In this document: in pieces, positions 10,881 to 22,668 of the stretch
Layout: the number at the start of each line of letters is the position of its first letter
How positions within the stretch are numbered: position 1 is the stretch's first letter
Assembly (NCBI GenBank): GCA_036362985.1
Contig: JAYGXS010000003.1
Coordinates: 31,907,622-31,971,621 of the forward strand
DNA from: Ligula intestinalis
Taxonomy: Eukaryota > Platyhelminthes > Cestoda > Diphyllobothriidea > Diphyllobothriidae
DNA length: 64,000 nt
Direction: 5' to 3'
Made by a program: the position numbers and the translations under genes
The notes under the pieces: generated by a model
Databases searched by the model: none
The model's input: the letters and a program-made list of their open reading frames with translations, nothing else
Told to the model about the DNA's origin: nothing

Positions 10881-11640
10881 CGCATGGGTCGAAAATAAGG
10901 CGGAGCGACCACTGCTAGTCTCGGATCTCTCCATAAACACACACACACGGGTTGATATACGTCATCTCTATACATGTATATACATTACTTTTATTCACGC
11001 AGCAGTATATCGAAAAGGTAACGAAAATGCACAATCACATTAACAGGATACTCTAAAACGGATTAATTATAACTTTCCGTAAAGGAGAATATATACTGTC
11101 AAGTTCCACGCGGATATGAGGACAGCGGCGGATATGCGTCGGAGGTGTCGGTAAAGAAAGGAAGCCAATTATAGAAAAAGTGGTGTAGGGAATGAGGTGT
11201 GAAAGCGGCGTGATGTGAGAGGTAAAAAAGAAGATAACTATTAGGTGGGTCTGCAACCATCCGTAGATGGAGACACTTCGGTGAGAACGCAGGTGAAAAG
11301 GGCAGGACGTGAAAATGTCACGGCATGGTGGAAACAATGTGCAATTGTCGTCGCACTCGGTCCGATAGGAGCGCCAGCTTATACAGCGGCACGCCATACT
11401 TGAACAGCGTCGGCAGCGATAGAGGATACCGTGTGTAATCGATCTTATTCTCAAAAATCTAAATGACAAGAAAGCAGGAGGTGAAGACGTTACAAGAGCA
11501 TGATGATGTGCGGACGAGTGAGGAGATGCCCTGAAAATATCATACAAATAGTAGTTGTAGTATTAGTAGTAGTTGTAGTAGCAGTACTAGTAATAGTAGT
11601 AGTTTCATGTAACGTCCCATAAATCATCGGGCCACGTTGC
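10881..11640. other. non-coding; CA repeat and AGT microsatellite
   Basis: A short (CA)n run lies at 10936-10948. A degenerate (TAG/TTG)n array lies at about 11545-11610. A 164-codon minus-strand frame (11053-11547) has skewed Ser/His/Arg composition and no recognisable domain; I treat it as chance. Confidence 0.45.
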
Positions 11641-11835
11641 ACACAGAGCTTTAAGTTTTAATGTATCCGACAAAGCAAAGGGAGACCGGAATGGCCATTT
11701 CTGGCATGTTAGCCATCATCAGCCAGTCATACCGAAGCTCAAGGGTCGGCACCCTCAAGATTCGAACCCGGGAACTTTGTTCATTGAGGTTATCACGCTG
11801 AATTGCTTAAAGTCGCTCAGTTATTTTAAAACAAA
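11630..11835 (-). repeat. tRNA-derived SINE, minus strand
   Basis: On the minus strand a tRNA-like head ends in CCGGGTTCGAATCTTGAGGG, which includes a good B-box. It is followed by a body GGTATGACTGGCTGATGAT, then CATTCCGGTCTCCCTTTGC and TTTGTCGG. The same body words recur after the tRNA-like heads at 18035-18200 (ACTCCAGTCTTCCTTGTG, TTTTTCGGCA) and 36690-36830 (TATGACTAGCTGATGA). This defines one SINE family in three copies. Confidence 0.65.
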
Positions 11836-12059
11836 TAATTTTTGGGAGTCAGCAATTTTTGAAGATTAGGGTTGTTCATAAAAAGACTATAACAACTACT
11901 ATAATCATTTACAAATTCGAACAAGAAGATAGGTACTAGCTAAATTCGTTTTTTCTAAACAGAGTAACTCTGAGAGGCTGAGATTTTTCCCCACAGGAAG
12001 GCGGTATGCCAAGACAGCTCCCTATCCTGAAGCTAATGACCGAGATGCGAATAGATTAA

Positions 12060-12170
12060 TACATCACAACATCGTCATTACCCTTTGAAGAGGGGTTCGA
12101 TTCGGAATAGGAGACTGCCGACGAATAAAGTTCTTGTCCCAGCCATCGCGTCTACTTCTTCCCGACTGCT
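12060..12170 (+). mobile_element. Penelope terminal-repeat fragment
   Basis: GACGAATAAAGTTCTTGTCC, then CAGCCATCGCGTCTACTTCTT, parallels the segment after the hammerhead-like core at 1690-1730 (GGACAATAAACCTCTTGTTCC, then AGTGATCGCTTCTTC). It is degraded and the hairpin is not conserved. Confidence 0.4.
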
Positions 12171-13080
12171 TCCTGAGACTCGCGCTTTCGCCTATACGCA
12201 CGACTGAATCCATCACGACACGCTCGAAGTGGTGACTTAGAAGGCTGTCCACCGATAAGAAAAGTCGGTCTGGTGTGTGGTCTCTGTGGCACTCTCGCGC
12301 GTGTGGAAACATGGCAGATGCTATAGGTGTCAAGTCGTGTGTAGCGCACTTGGGCGGACCTTCCAATCTTATTTGTCAATGCGCTCGCGTCTATCTCGGA
12401 TCGTCTTACTATTGGAGCAAAGCGGGCGAGGGAAACAGGGGTGACATCGACGCGCCGTGCGAGTCCGCATTTTTTCCTGCTCGCCATTTACCCGAGAATC
12501 GTCTTATATGTGGAAATAAGTTGGCCTAGTTTGATTTGCACACTTTTCAGTGTATTTGAACCACAACAATGACGTTTTCAACGCTAGCACCGTTTGGAAA
12601 CGACTCATTTCCCGACGATTGTTCGTAATTGTAGGTTCACTAGTTGGCCATTGTGGATTATTTGTAATATTCCATTGTTGTCTGTTCTTCATACCCCTTT
12701 TTGCTCACGGTAAACGGAGGACTGTTGTTCTGAAAATTTTAAAAAATATTTTCTTCAATAAAAGCTGGTCTCTCTTGAAAAACTGTGCCTTACTATAAAT
12801 TGATTCTGGCTCCAACTACTAAACACGCGCGTCAGACAAGCTGAACTAACACGGAGACCAGATTAAGGCACAGCGCGAGTAAACTAAGCTGCGCAGAGTC
12901 AGTGCATCCCATAACAAACGTCGCACACGGAGTTGCAGTTGCGCACAACCTCATGCCATGCCAGCCACTCTCACCCAACCACGATACCTGATAGCTGACA
13001 GGTTCAGGCGGCATACTGGTCCATCGAGTGCGGACGAGTTGTTGAACATTTTCAATTACTGTTTTCAATCCCGCCGCCGG
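12171..13080. other. no gene recognised
   Basis: This lies downstream of the last DDAH exon seen, so a terminal DDAH exon could lie here or further left. None with the expected catalytic Cys motif was found on the minus strand. Confidence 0.3.
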
Positions 13081-13295
13081 TTGTCCTAATTCAGCCTTCT
13101 CAACAGGTTCAGGTGAGTGAGACGACAGAGTGCGGCGGATGCTGCATAAGTCTACTATTCTTGTAAATTATTCCCCGCGTAAGTCACCATCCTATGCTGA
13201 CCACGCTGTGGACCCCGTCACTTGCTCGCGAAAGTCAAACTGTCATGCACTTCACCGAGCTGAAGTTTATTGATGCCTGGTACTCTCTCGTACTA
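13080..13295 (-). repeat. dispersed repeat head, minus strand
   Basis: On the minus strand: TAGACTTATGCAGCATCCGC, then CACTCACCTGAACCTG. It is preceded by CATGACAGTTTGACTTTCG and GGGGTCCACAGCGTGG. These match the 5' part of the copies at 6690-6950 and 63550-63730. Confidence 0.5.
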
Positions 13296-13680
13296 CATAC
13301 CGAGTATTTATTCAGTAGGTAGGTTCAGAAACAGTGGTTGTAAATCGACAGGACCGGATTTCGGACACTATAGCGAGTAAAATAAACATGCTCTCTCTAT
13401 CTCTCTCTGACACGCAACAAGGGTAAACATGATTATAAATGCCGAACCCGCAATCTAGCACGTTTACACTGGACAGCGTACTGAAGAGCTTAACAGAGCC
13501 ATGGAGCCGACTGGAATTCTTAGAGCGGCTAGTTGCATTATCCATTGTTCGGCTTTCAGATGTCGGAAAATAAGTATGAATAATCAGCATTAACATCAAA
13601 GCAACAGTGACATGCACTCCCGTTAAGGAAACGGTGACGTAGGTTGAAGCGGTACCAGCAGCTCGCCAAAAAGTATATAC

Positions 13681-16600
13681 TTGAAAGCACTGCCTTGGAC
13701 TTAATTCTTTGCTAATGGGTACCTGGTGAGATCGAGACATGAGCTGTGAAAAGGAAGCAAACTGGGTGTCAAAGTCGCTGTTTTACAACCGGAAAGGCCA
13801 CGTCTTTCGGCTCAAAACGAATGACACAGCAAAAGAAGGCATACGTCAACATGTGCATGCGACGCATGCAAGAAGAGTGAACTGATAGAGGGGGACACAA
13901 ACAGTTTTTTCCAACTGACCTGAGTGCTGTTGGGGATCATGTCACTATCGTAGTGAATAAGGCAACCGTTGACGTAGAGTAAGTTTGCAGCGTTTGGCTC
14001 TGCCAAATGGAGTACTTTGTAGGAATTAGAAGCCACCTCGCTGATTGCCTAAAAAGAACACGTAAAATATGTGTTAAACATTACTTGCAGTCAGAGATCT
14101 CAACATAAAACTCAACGCCGCTTATAACTGCCTGCTTGCGTATACAACATGTACGAGAGCAACATGACTCAGAAAAACATCGATGTGGGGGATTAACTGA
14201 CGACAAGCACCTGGTCTCGTGAAGTAAGAATCGGAGTCACTGTATGGTAAAAATATTCAATCTGCGGTTTAGAAACATACCCCTTCAGCCATTCCAACTA
14301 ACAGCGCTATATACTGAATTTAAGGGAAAATTGCATGCGATTCTGACGCAGTTAACCCTGTTACTGCACGGTATCTGATCGACCTCAAATGCGTCGACTA
14401 CACTGCAGTATGAACACCAAGTTCTACGTTGTCAGAAAACGCATCGCCCCAGATGGTGTAGTATCAAGAACGGAAAAAACACCAACGTATTCTACAAGTG
14501 CCCCTCTGGCCTGGTATAAAACCTCTCTCTTTCTGAGCATTATTGCAGGCGGTTGCGTGAGGATTTTGAATAAAGGCGGGTCGCCAACAGCCGCTCAGAT
14601 TGTGTTCGAGGTTGCCCCCTCGAGCGTTTTGACTCAAAAACCTAAGCACGAGGCAGCGGAGGCACGAAAACTTATTTAATAGTTGTTCACGATCACCCTG
14701 CCACAGTACCGTCATTGGGATTTGCGCCAGACCTCATGCCCCCGTACTCTGGTAGCACTGTCCCTGTTGGTCCGCGATTGCTTATTCGCCAGACCCGAGA
14801 GCCTGCTTGTCTCACAACTAACCTTCGCCATCTGTGGACGCGCCAGGTAACAAACCACTAGGCGCAAAAAAGCAACAGTCCTCAATATATCAGGGTTCTT
14901 GTCTAACGAGAACACCTGAGGGTCACCAGGCTCGAATGAGGAATGACCGCATGGCGTTGGTCGGTTTTAAGAGAGGGTCCATGAACACCACAGAAATAAC
15001 CCGATTATTACAGAAGATACGAGAACGGGGATATATGCAGTCAACTACGAGTAAAAGACAATTGGTCTTGAGATAGATTTTCCGAAGAAAGTTGTATTCG
15101 CATAAAGCGGCCACTGGCCACTTAAAACGTGACAGTCTACATTTGCTACAACAACCTGGCGGATGAGTAAGAACATAGGTTCGATAAATATTTTGTTAGG
15201 CTGCGAATTCTCTGGGATCGGTCGATAGAAAGCATAACCTGACTCAGTCTGTCCGATTTAGACGTGCAGTCTAGGACTCAGTGCTTCTGCCTCGCTAAGG
15301 CGACAAAGAATGAAAAGTTGAGAGGCAAATAAGGCATTTAACATACGTCTTTGCTGGCAACACTGAGCTGCAAATGCCCTCACATAAACAGGCTTCCATC
15401 CATAGGGCTTGAACTCGGCTACAGCTATGTGGATGCAGCTTGTGATTTTCGGAGGAAAAAACGTTTGCCGAAGTTAACGCCCATCTTCACTCTTCTGACT
15501 AGAAATGCAGCGACTCATTCTACAAGAGAGCGACACACCTGACAGTAGGCAGAAAACTCCACGCTATAGGATGAGATGGAAATAGGGGCGTGGCCTCCTC
15601 CCAGGAGAAATCTATATCTCGTTACACTTCATATCTATATTGTGAAATCGATGTAGGGATCAGAAAGTGTTCTATCTGGGTCGAGTTAAATGGGCAGGCA
15701 TAAAGACAAAACCCAAGAGGTTGCAACTCTTATCCAAGTTCTTCGCAATCAGTCCTCGGCCTCGTCATTTTGGTTTAATTAAGTAATAAATACTGGTGAG
15801 CGAAATAAGTTCTACACTTTTCGTAAGAAGTTCCACATGTTATTTCGAGTTGAAAAACTACAGAACTCGCACAGAAGTAGTAGTTTGCAATTGACAACAC
15901 GGCTACAAGTGCGGAGATCGGATGCCCGGCTGCTGCGAATAATCATCGGCGAACGCATCCAAGTGGTAGTAAAAGTGACAGCCATGCAAACAGAGCTCTG
16001 CTCTGTGTGTACCATGTACGGCGTTGACCGTAAATAAGATATGGATTGCAAAAATCGACAATCATAGCTTTAATTTTATTGATTTATTTTTTCGTTTTCG
16101 TGCACACCCCTTAAAACTTATAAGGCCTGAATTTGGGACAATGGAGCCAGTTAGCGAGCAAACTTTTCAGATATGGACTAGAAAAAAATATTTTAAGGCG
16201 ATGGGAGACTGGTTGACACTAAAGGTCGAACATTATAAAAGGTTATCTGGTCGCACGGTTATGGAAAACAGGATCTACGGCCAAACAGTATTGTGTAGAT
16301 TCGTTCAAATGAAAATATACAGTTCATAATAATGATAAGTGCGGTGGCACTCCTGAGATTTCAACTCAAAGAGGGACCCTTTGTGACGTGCCAAGATCGC
16401 CAGTGCAACGGATCTTTCTGGTGTACGTATACCTTTCCCTACGAAATGAAGTTCAAAAATGGTTCAAAAATTGTCCTTGATGTGCCCATATTGCTTCTCA
16501 ACATTAAGAATTTCTGAAAGGGATTTCGGAGAGAATGACTTTCAGAAATTCAAAAATTCTACGGCCTTTTCGTTCTCTCGAACCAATCGGCTGAGACGTT

Positions 16601-19600
16601 TTATTGTTGGAACAATTAGATGAGTTAGGCAAGCAGGTCAGCAACCATTTATGACTGAGAAAGAAACAGAAGAATGCAAATGCATGTAGTAGTAGATAAA
16701 AACTTGCGCTGTCAGGAAAATTCATCCGAAATGTCAAGAACACAAGAGGCAAAAAGGCACCATCCGAAGACACACCTTTACGTGGTTGGTTCAAGAAATA
16801 AAGCCACATTCTGAGAAAGTTTAGCGTATCCTTGGTTTATTACTCAAATTCAAAAACCACCCTCCGAGAAAGCTTGTTCGACTGACACCCCTAATCTTCG
16901 CTTTAGTGAAAATATAGGTTTACAGCTTCAGGCAATACCATTAAATCCCTGAAACAAACAAAATAGTTTACTAGCCTACCTAGTCGGTAAAAATATGTAC
17001 GCAGTACGCTTTTTCTCATGAACCGGATGCCCCTGGTCGACAAATATGTGGCCCCAGGCAGCCTTAAAATTTAGTCTAGTGTCAAAGTAATATACATATC
17101 GAGTTTTAAAAAACATTGCGAGGAAAATGCGTCCGCAAGACTGACCTTAAAGACTTTGCGCGCAGCATCTGATGATCCGACAGCTATCACATTCACACCC
17201 GCCATATTGACAGCGTCACGTAAGGAATTGAGAGGCGGTTCAACAGTCACGATAGTTGTGGGGTACTCAGGAAAAGCACGGGCCACTGACTGAGCGCCAG
17301 CTTCGTTGGTGTAAACCGATATCCCAACAATTATTTCTTGACCTGCAAAAAGCCGCAAATGTTAGAAAACTGCAAGTTTGTATTAAACTCGGGTGTATTT
17401 TGACATATTCGGCTAGAACATTGGTGTGCCAATCTGATATTTAAAAAAATTTTCAAGAACAAGCTAGGCCGGTACATAATGCTTGAATATAACACAGTAA
17501 TAGTGGATGAAAAAACAATCAACACATGACTGCTGCATGTGGCTTTTTTTAATAACTACAAACAGCGGGTTTTAGCACGACCGACTAACGGGGTATCTGC
17601 ATTTCAGATAAGCCAAAGCGGCGCTTTCGATGGCAGTCGGTCGGTCAAAAAACTAAACCGCTTAGCAGGCTTTTCGATTATACTTTGAGGAATCAAAAAT
17701 AGTGGTCAACCAGCGTGTTCATGCAGGAAGTGTGTTGTTGATAAAAATAAACTGTTAGGACCAGTAGCAATAGTAACCTTTATGCTGGGGGTTTGAGATC
17801 GAGTAAAGTGACTATCCCATAAGATTTCGGAATCTTCAATGACAGCGATCATGGACAGCCATTGCAGATACCCACCTTCTAGCTACTGTCATGTGAGAAA
17901 GATACCGATTTTAGGGTTCTCTTCCCATAATCATTTTAAAACCAGATTGAGGTTAACGACATCAAGATCCTGCAAATAGGCGAGCGTTCATTAACTAATG
18001 TTCATATTGCCGATCTAAACCGGCAAGACAACGAGACCGTGGCTCGATGGTTAGAACGTTGGACTTCTGATCAACAGGTTGTGAGTTCGAGCCTCGGGCG
18101 GTACACCACCTGCCGTTGGGTATAACTGAATGATTGCAGTTACAGAGCCAGAACGTGACACTCCAGTCTTCCTTGTGTTTTTCGGCAACGGTTAACAGAA
18201 CGCTTCTATATCTTAACCGTTTATTAGTGAAACGGCATCGGCAGTTACCTGCGTCTCATGACATACATACGGACTGATTCGCTTGGGAAAAGAAAGTGCT
18301 TTGTGGTATACTTGAATAGTAACATCCTCTTTTACAAGGATTGAAGCGCTTACACAGCAGTAAGCATAACCGTTTTTCTAGCAGACTGCTAAGCGACGCT
18401 GAATACTTCACTTAAAGGTAATTCGTTGTTTGTGATCCATCCTTTTAGTTACCTCTTATATGCTCCCCAGTAAAAAATAAGAAGATAAAGGACTGCGAAA
18501 AGTGGATGCCCAAACATTACTAAACAAGTGACATGCATATGATGGTAAATTATTATTATAAAAACGAAGTCAAAGGCAGTAGCGATGGGGATGAGGAAAG
18601 TGGCAATAATGGTTCGCTCAAAAAACGAGGGATTTTAGGTGGCTGACTTACATGACAGTCACTAAATCCATGAATGACTACCAGAGAGCGTAAAATCTGA
18701 TTCAGTGGAGAAAAGTCAGCGAAATGTTATGACAATCATGAAGTGGAGCCCAGTATTCCGTTATTCGAAGCAACCAAATTAACCTTTTGATTGTATAAAG
18801 TGAGTCATATCGATCTAATTTGAATGCAATTGAAAAGTGGAAAGGATATTGGGCAAGCTGTCCACATAATTACCAATTCATGCGCTGGGTGTTTTTACGA
18901 TCAAATAAAACAGTTCCAATGGTGTTAGAAGTTGCGTAGATAGCAACTATGGTGGCGGGCAAATGCAACAATGACCGGTTACGGTTATTGGTAACTAGAC
19001 TGGTCCTGGAACGCGTATACATTCCAAATGAAGCTGATGAAAAAGGCGAATCAACTGATAAATAGTTAAGTAATAGCTACATTGTCATCACCAAATACTT
19101 CTATGGGCACACAAGATACAGTCCAAAACCCTACGCCCCGAAGCGTTCTGTTCTAGAACTGGTAACTACTCAGTCATCCCTGACCATCAAGGTAAAAGAA
19201 TGCGGACGACGAATTGCCTACCTGTAAAAAGGACATCACTGCCCTCCAACTGTGCATGCTCGGTATTGAGCTCGGCAATAGTGAGTCCCATTTCCTTCTT
19301 AAGCGTTTGTCTGATAAGGTTAACCTAAAAAATGAACAGATCCATAAAAGGCGTACCTCGCCTTGTCTATCACCACCGTAGGGCTTGCACATAAGCGCAG
19401 TGCCATTAATTATGACGGCAACATCGGCAACTTTGTGAGCATGCGGTCGACGCTCGTCCACGTCGTACTCCAGGATGTTAACATCCAACTGACGGAGCGC
19501 ATCCACAAAGAGATCATGTTCTCTTTGGGCTTGTTCGAAGTCAGTGCCAAATACTTTTCTCGATGGTTTCGTAACGACAGCCGTTGAATATCGGTATGCC

Positions 19601-19602
19601 AT
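13681..19602 (-). CDS. dimethylarginine dimethylaminohydrolase (DDAH) homologue, 5 exons, 3' end missing
   Basis: DDAH hydrolyses asymmetric dimethylarginine to citrulline and dimethylamine, relieving inhibition of NO synthase. Exons on the minus strand: 19357-19602 (ATG start, 82 codons), 19222-19324, 17146-17342, 13920-14048 and, less surely, 13681-13743. All have GT-AG borders, and the phases join as 0, 1, 0, 0. The joined protein of 246 residues shows the family landmarks ADVAVIINGTALMCKP, SDVLFTG, QEIIVGISVYTNEAG, NMAGVNVIAVGSSDAARK and NAANLLYVNG. Vertebrate DDAH is about 285 residues, so roughly 35-40 residues with the catalytic Cys are missing and probably lie in an exon I could not find. 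The segment that normally holds the catalytic His reads EPPLNSLRDAV, without His. The Arg usually following VGLS is also absent (ISVYTN). Family assignment is strong; catalytic activity is doubtful. Introns of 1.9 and 3.1 kb contain a SINE and otherwise unassigned DNA. Confidence 0.85.
14049..17145. other. third DDAH intron, no feature recognised
   Basis: A 3.1-kb intron between exons 3 and 4 of the DDAH gene. Short ORFs on both strands have no domain. No tRNA, reverse transcriptase or repeat match to the rest of the window was seen. Confidence 0.4.
18030..18215 (+). repeat. tRNA-Arg-like SINE inside DDAH intron 2
   Basis: The tRNA-like head has A-box TGGCTCGATGGTTAG, an arginine-type anticodon region GTTGGACTTCTGATCAAC, and B-box GAGTTCGAGCC. 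The acceptor stem and T-arm do not pair well, and the head runs straight into the body shared with 11630-11835, so it is a SINE and not a working tRNA gene. It lies antisense to the DDAH gene. Confidence 0.65.
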
Positions 19603-20547
19603 TTCTAAAGCTAGTACGACGGAAATCGGTAATTTTCACAGGGTGCAACTAAACAACCAATTATTTGTGACTGGCGCTCTTTATTTTATATTGAAGGTTG
19701 TTCGGACAGACGAACCTGGAAGGTGACAGAGAATGAGGGTATTAGACAACTGACTAGCTAGTCAGTTCAAAAGAGTAATTGCATGTGTCAAATCGATACC
19801 CAGAAGCCTATTCATCTCAATTAACTTAAGCTAACTGAACAAAAATGTCGGCACTAATTGATAGGCAAACCATTAAATTTATCAGTTATCCGAAAAGTCC
19901 TTGATAGGTTTTCACACTTTCAACGCTTTCAATGCAAGTTCCTGAATATGAAGATTTTCGTATTTAAGAATCCGTAATCGTATTGAGAACTTCTGCAGAA
20001 AAAACCGGTCTGAAGGGAAAAATGGAAAGGTTTGATTGATATACGACAAGGCGTATAACAGCCTAAAACAGTAAAAGCTTTTTCAAGAACACCTTAACCA
20101 ATTTAACTTCTCTAAGAGCAGTTAAAGAGAATGGAAGAATCAGCATATAAAAATGAAGGGGCGAAAGTAAAAGTGGTGACCAGCTTACCGGAACATGGTT
20201 CAACGTTATGCGAAAACGTCCCGATAATTAAAGGCGCGCTAACTTGTGCAAAAGTGATATGTATCTTATATTATAAGAACACCGTTGCATACAGCATTTG
20301 TAGATGTGAGGCTTCGTAGTTGCGGAGGAAGTAAGAGCTCGATATAAGACAATGATCGTTGGAACTTTCCCAAAACGCATTTTGTTACATACCGAGTACA
20401 AAGAAAACTCAGGAACTGGTCTATATACTAAGGTCTACAGACGTAAAAGTGAGACCGACTATAGACCGGATAGAATTTCTGCACTAGGTCTGCGATAACT
20501 TGCTAAAAAAATATATCTATTATCTATATTTTTGTCACGACGTTCAG
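19603..20547. other. intergenic or promoter region, nothing recognised
   Basis: AT-rich interval upstream of the DDAH start codon. It may contain the DDAH promoter and upstream exons or introns of the plus-strand gene at 20548. No promoter motif could be assigned with confidence. Confidence 0.3.
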
Positions 20548-20935
20548 AGGCCGTCCGACAACATCCGGACTTGCGCAATATCGATGAAAATGTTGTCCGC
20601 AACACCATCATAGAATGGTTCCACGGGTCTCGGGACCGCTATGGTGGGGTGCAAGGAAAGCGAAGGGCTGTTGTCCATAGAGGGTTCCTGGAATTACTAA
20701 ACACTGAGGACACGGTAAGCATCATCGCTCTTGTATATCTTCCTTGTTCAGTTGATTTGACTTTGAATTAATTGGTATCAATTATGACTGTACGCATCTA
20801 ATATTAATTTTTCTGTCATTTTAGGAGCCCACAAATCCCGATGAATTTCGGGCAAGTACTTCAGTGTATGAACAGCCCTCCATACCTGAAGAACGCTATC
20901 CCAAGTATGACGATCAATCCCTGAATGAACAATGA
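20548..20935 (+). CDS. last two exons of an unrecognised host gene
   Basis: Exon 20548-20714 follows an acceptor TTGTCACGACGTTCAG and ends at a donor ACG then GTAAGC. Exon 20825-20935 follows TTCTGTCATTTTAG and ends at TGA (20933-20935). The intron is 110 bases and phase 0, and the joined frame is open. The protein end reads AVRQHPDLRNIDENVVRNTI, then IEWFHGSRDRYGGVQGKRRA, with an acidic, Pro/Tyr-rich tail EEERYPKYDD-like (PEERYPKYDDQSLNEQ). The basic, aromatic first part looks like a folded domain, but I do not recognise the family. Upstream exons were not identified. It is divergent from the DDAH gene. Good splice signals and balanced composition argue for a real gene. Confidence 0.5.
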
Positions 20936-21039
20936 AACTTGTTCGAACGATGAGAAACATTTGTGTACATATCATTTTCTACGAATTCATTTTTTTTCTT
21001 TCAATACATTTTCCATATCATAAACTGCGTGCCTTTTGC

Positions 21040-21240
21040 TTTCAGGATTTGAGGTTTGGAAGGTTGAGGGAAATGGGGCTAAAAAGGATTAGGATAAGGC
21101 GTCATGCTGCCGGACGTTTTTCCTACACGGGGCTAAACGGGTTGAAATCCCCATGAGGAGCCCCGTCCTAGGTGGGTGTATATCCCCGTTTACCCCCGTT
21201 TAACCCCCGGCCTAAGTGGGGCTAAATGGAGATTGTGCTG
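21040..21240. repeat. G/C-run palindromic segment
   Basis: Repeated GGGGCTAAACGGG and its complements (CCCGTTTACCCCCGTTTAAC) form inverted pairs, for example ACGGGGCT with AGCCCCGT. It may be the end of an unidentified transposon. No target duplication or partner end was found. Confidence 0.35.
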
Positions 21241-21259
21241 GCAGGGATGTGAACCATCG

Positions 21260-21890
21260 TCTTTCATATTCCAAAAGTCGTTCGAAGAAGGCAAACTGCT
21301 GGCGGAATGGGAGTGGATGTTCCCCAACCTGATCTATAAGGCAAATGCATGACTTTACTCCGAAAATTACTGTCTTGCCAATTTAACTTGTAGTACGCGT
21401 AAAATAATGGAGCATATTGTCAAGCGGCATTTCATGGAATATCTGGAGAGGAACAAAACATTATGTGATGTTAAACGCGGCTTACGTCCAGGACGCCTTA
21501 GCCTCATGCGTACTCTTTTCTCACCTGAGAAGTGGACAAAGGCAGTAAATAATGATTATCGTGTTGATGCCATATAGTGTACCACACATACTGCTTTTAA
21601 AGGAGGCGTGCGAAGTATGAAAATAAAAAGTCATGCTTAAATTGCTTTTTTGAAACTATACCTCAGAATAGGCAAAAGGGGAAAGTTATTTACCAAAGGC
21701 GTCGGTTTTTGGGATCACTACTTTTCCTAACCTACGTAAACCACTGCTCCAATGACTAACATTGCGATGCCGTCATGGTTGCAGATGACATGAAACTGTG
21801 AGCTAAAGTAAGCTGCATTGACTACGGGAAAAGTTTACAATTGAATATCGAAAAAAAAAGGTTTTCTGGTCGACCACGTGGCTTCTGAAG
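21260..21890 (+). pseudogene. decayed CR1-like reverse transcriptase fragment
   Basis: Conceptual pieces in order: FEEGKLLAEWEWMFPNLIYK, NLTCSTRKIMEHIVKRHFME, YLERNKTLCDVKRGLRPGR, SPEKWTKAVNNDY, then LLFLTYVNH and the catalytic box VADDMKL. They align in order with the element at 44780-46640. Stops and frameshifts are frequent, so it is a dead copy of the same family. Confidence 0.65.
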
Positions 21891-22129
21891 TTTCATGTAG
21901 CCAAGGTTGGGCCCTACACATTAGCTCCAGTAGAAAAGTGTCACTGCAACACAAAAATATATATAACAGCACAGTTCACAAAAATGTCCATCCATTTAGG
22001 AAAGAGTGTTTGTCCCTTGAACTCCCTATTCATATCAACAAACCGCAAAAATTTCAACTTTAACAAGAGTGCATGTAACAAATGTAGACTTAACATCAAC
22101 GATATGTGTGCGCCAGTCGCAAGCTGCTG

Positions 22130-22668
22130 CTCCTAACAAAATGTTTATGATTTGCATAACAGTTTCTCTGGAAATGAGAATGGAGTTTGCATTTATAGGT
22201 GTACATTCCCAGTTTAAGTGGTCCTCTGCAAGCAGGCGTTCTGTAAAACATCCACATAGGCCAGCTTCCTGTGCAGTTTAAAGCGATGATCCCGTGGATG
22301 ATCCGTCCGAGCCAATTGGAAGAAGTCCTCAAATTCTAGGATGCATTCACGGCCTCTAACTAATTGGTAGGTTTGAATGAGGGCACAGCGTGGTTGCCCG
22401 TAATTGAGACAAAATCATCTGATTCTGGACTATCTTCGTAGCTCTCGCCTGCATTCACTCCAGGTACAGAAAATCCTTCTCTAATCATGGACGCCAGGCT
22501 TAGATGGCATATTCCAAGTGGAACCAAACAAGTGATCTGTTAGTTTTTCTGAAGAGCTCCTTGTCGATGTGGACGAATCCCAGTCTAAGCGCGAGCAGCA
22601 CCCGTGCCCCGCGTTAAGCTGCCTTTAAATATTGTGACGATGGTTTAAGCGAGGATATTATAAGAACA
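22130..22668 (-). pseudogene. CR1-like reverse transcriptase C-terminal fragment, copy 1
   Basis: On the minus strand, after the Helitron 3' end at 22669, the frame reads SLKPSSQYLKAAKR, then a LEYAIQAWRPWL-type motif, then LRTSSNWLGR and a decayed RKLAYVDVLQNACLQ. These correspond to the post-catalytic thumb and connection of CR1 enzymes. The same fragment recurs at 26962-27344, where it is interrupted by another element. Confidence 0.55.

Noticed and set aside
11053..11547. 164-codon minus-strand frame as a gene
   Set aside because: Composition is skewed and patternless; it ends beside a microsatellite and shows no family signature.
13312..13740. 142-codon minus-strand frame as the DDAH C-terminus
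   Set aside because: Only the first 21 codons after the acceptor fit the family; the rest lacks the expected Cys motif and reads as intron.
18035..18110. Functional tRNA-Arg gene
   Set aside because: Acceptor and T stems pair poorly, and the head is followed by the SINE body seen in other copies.
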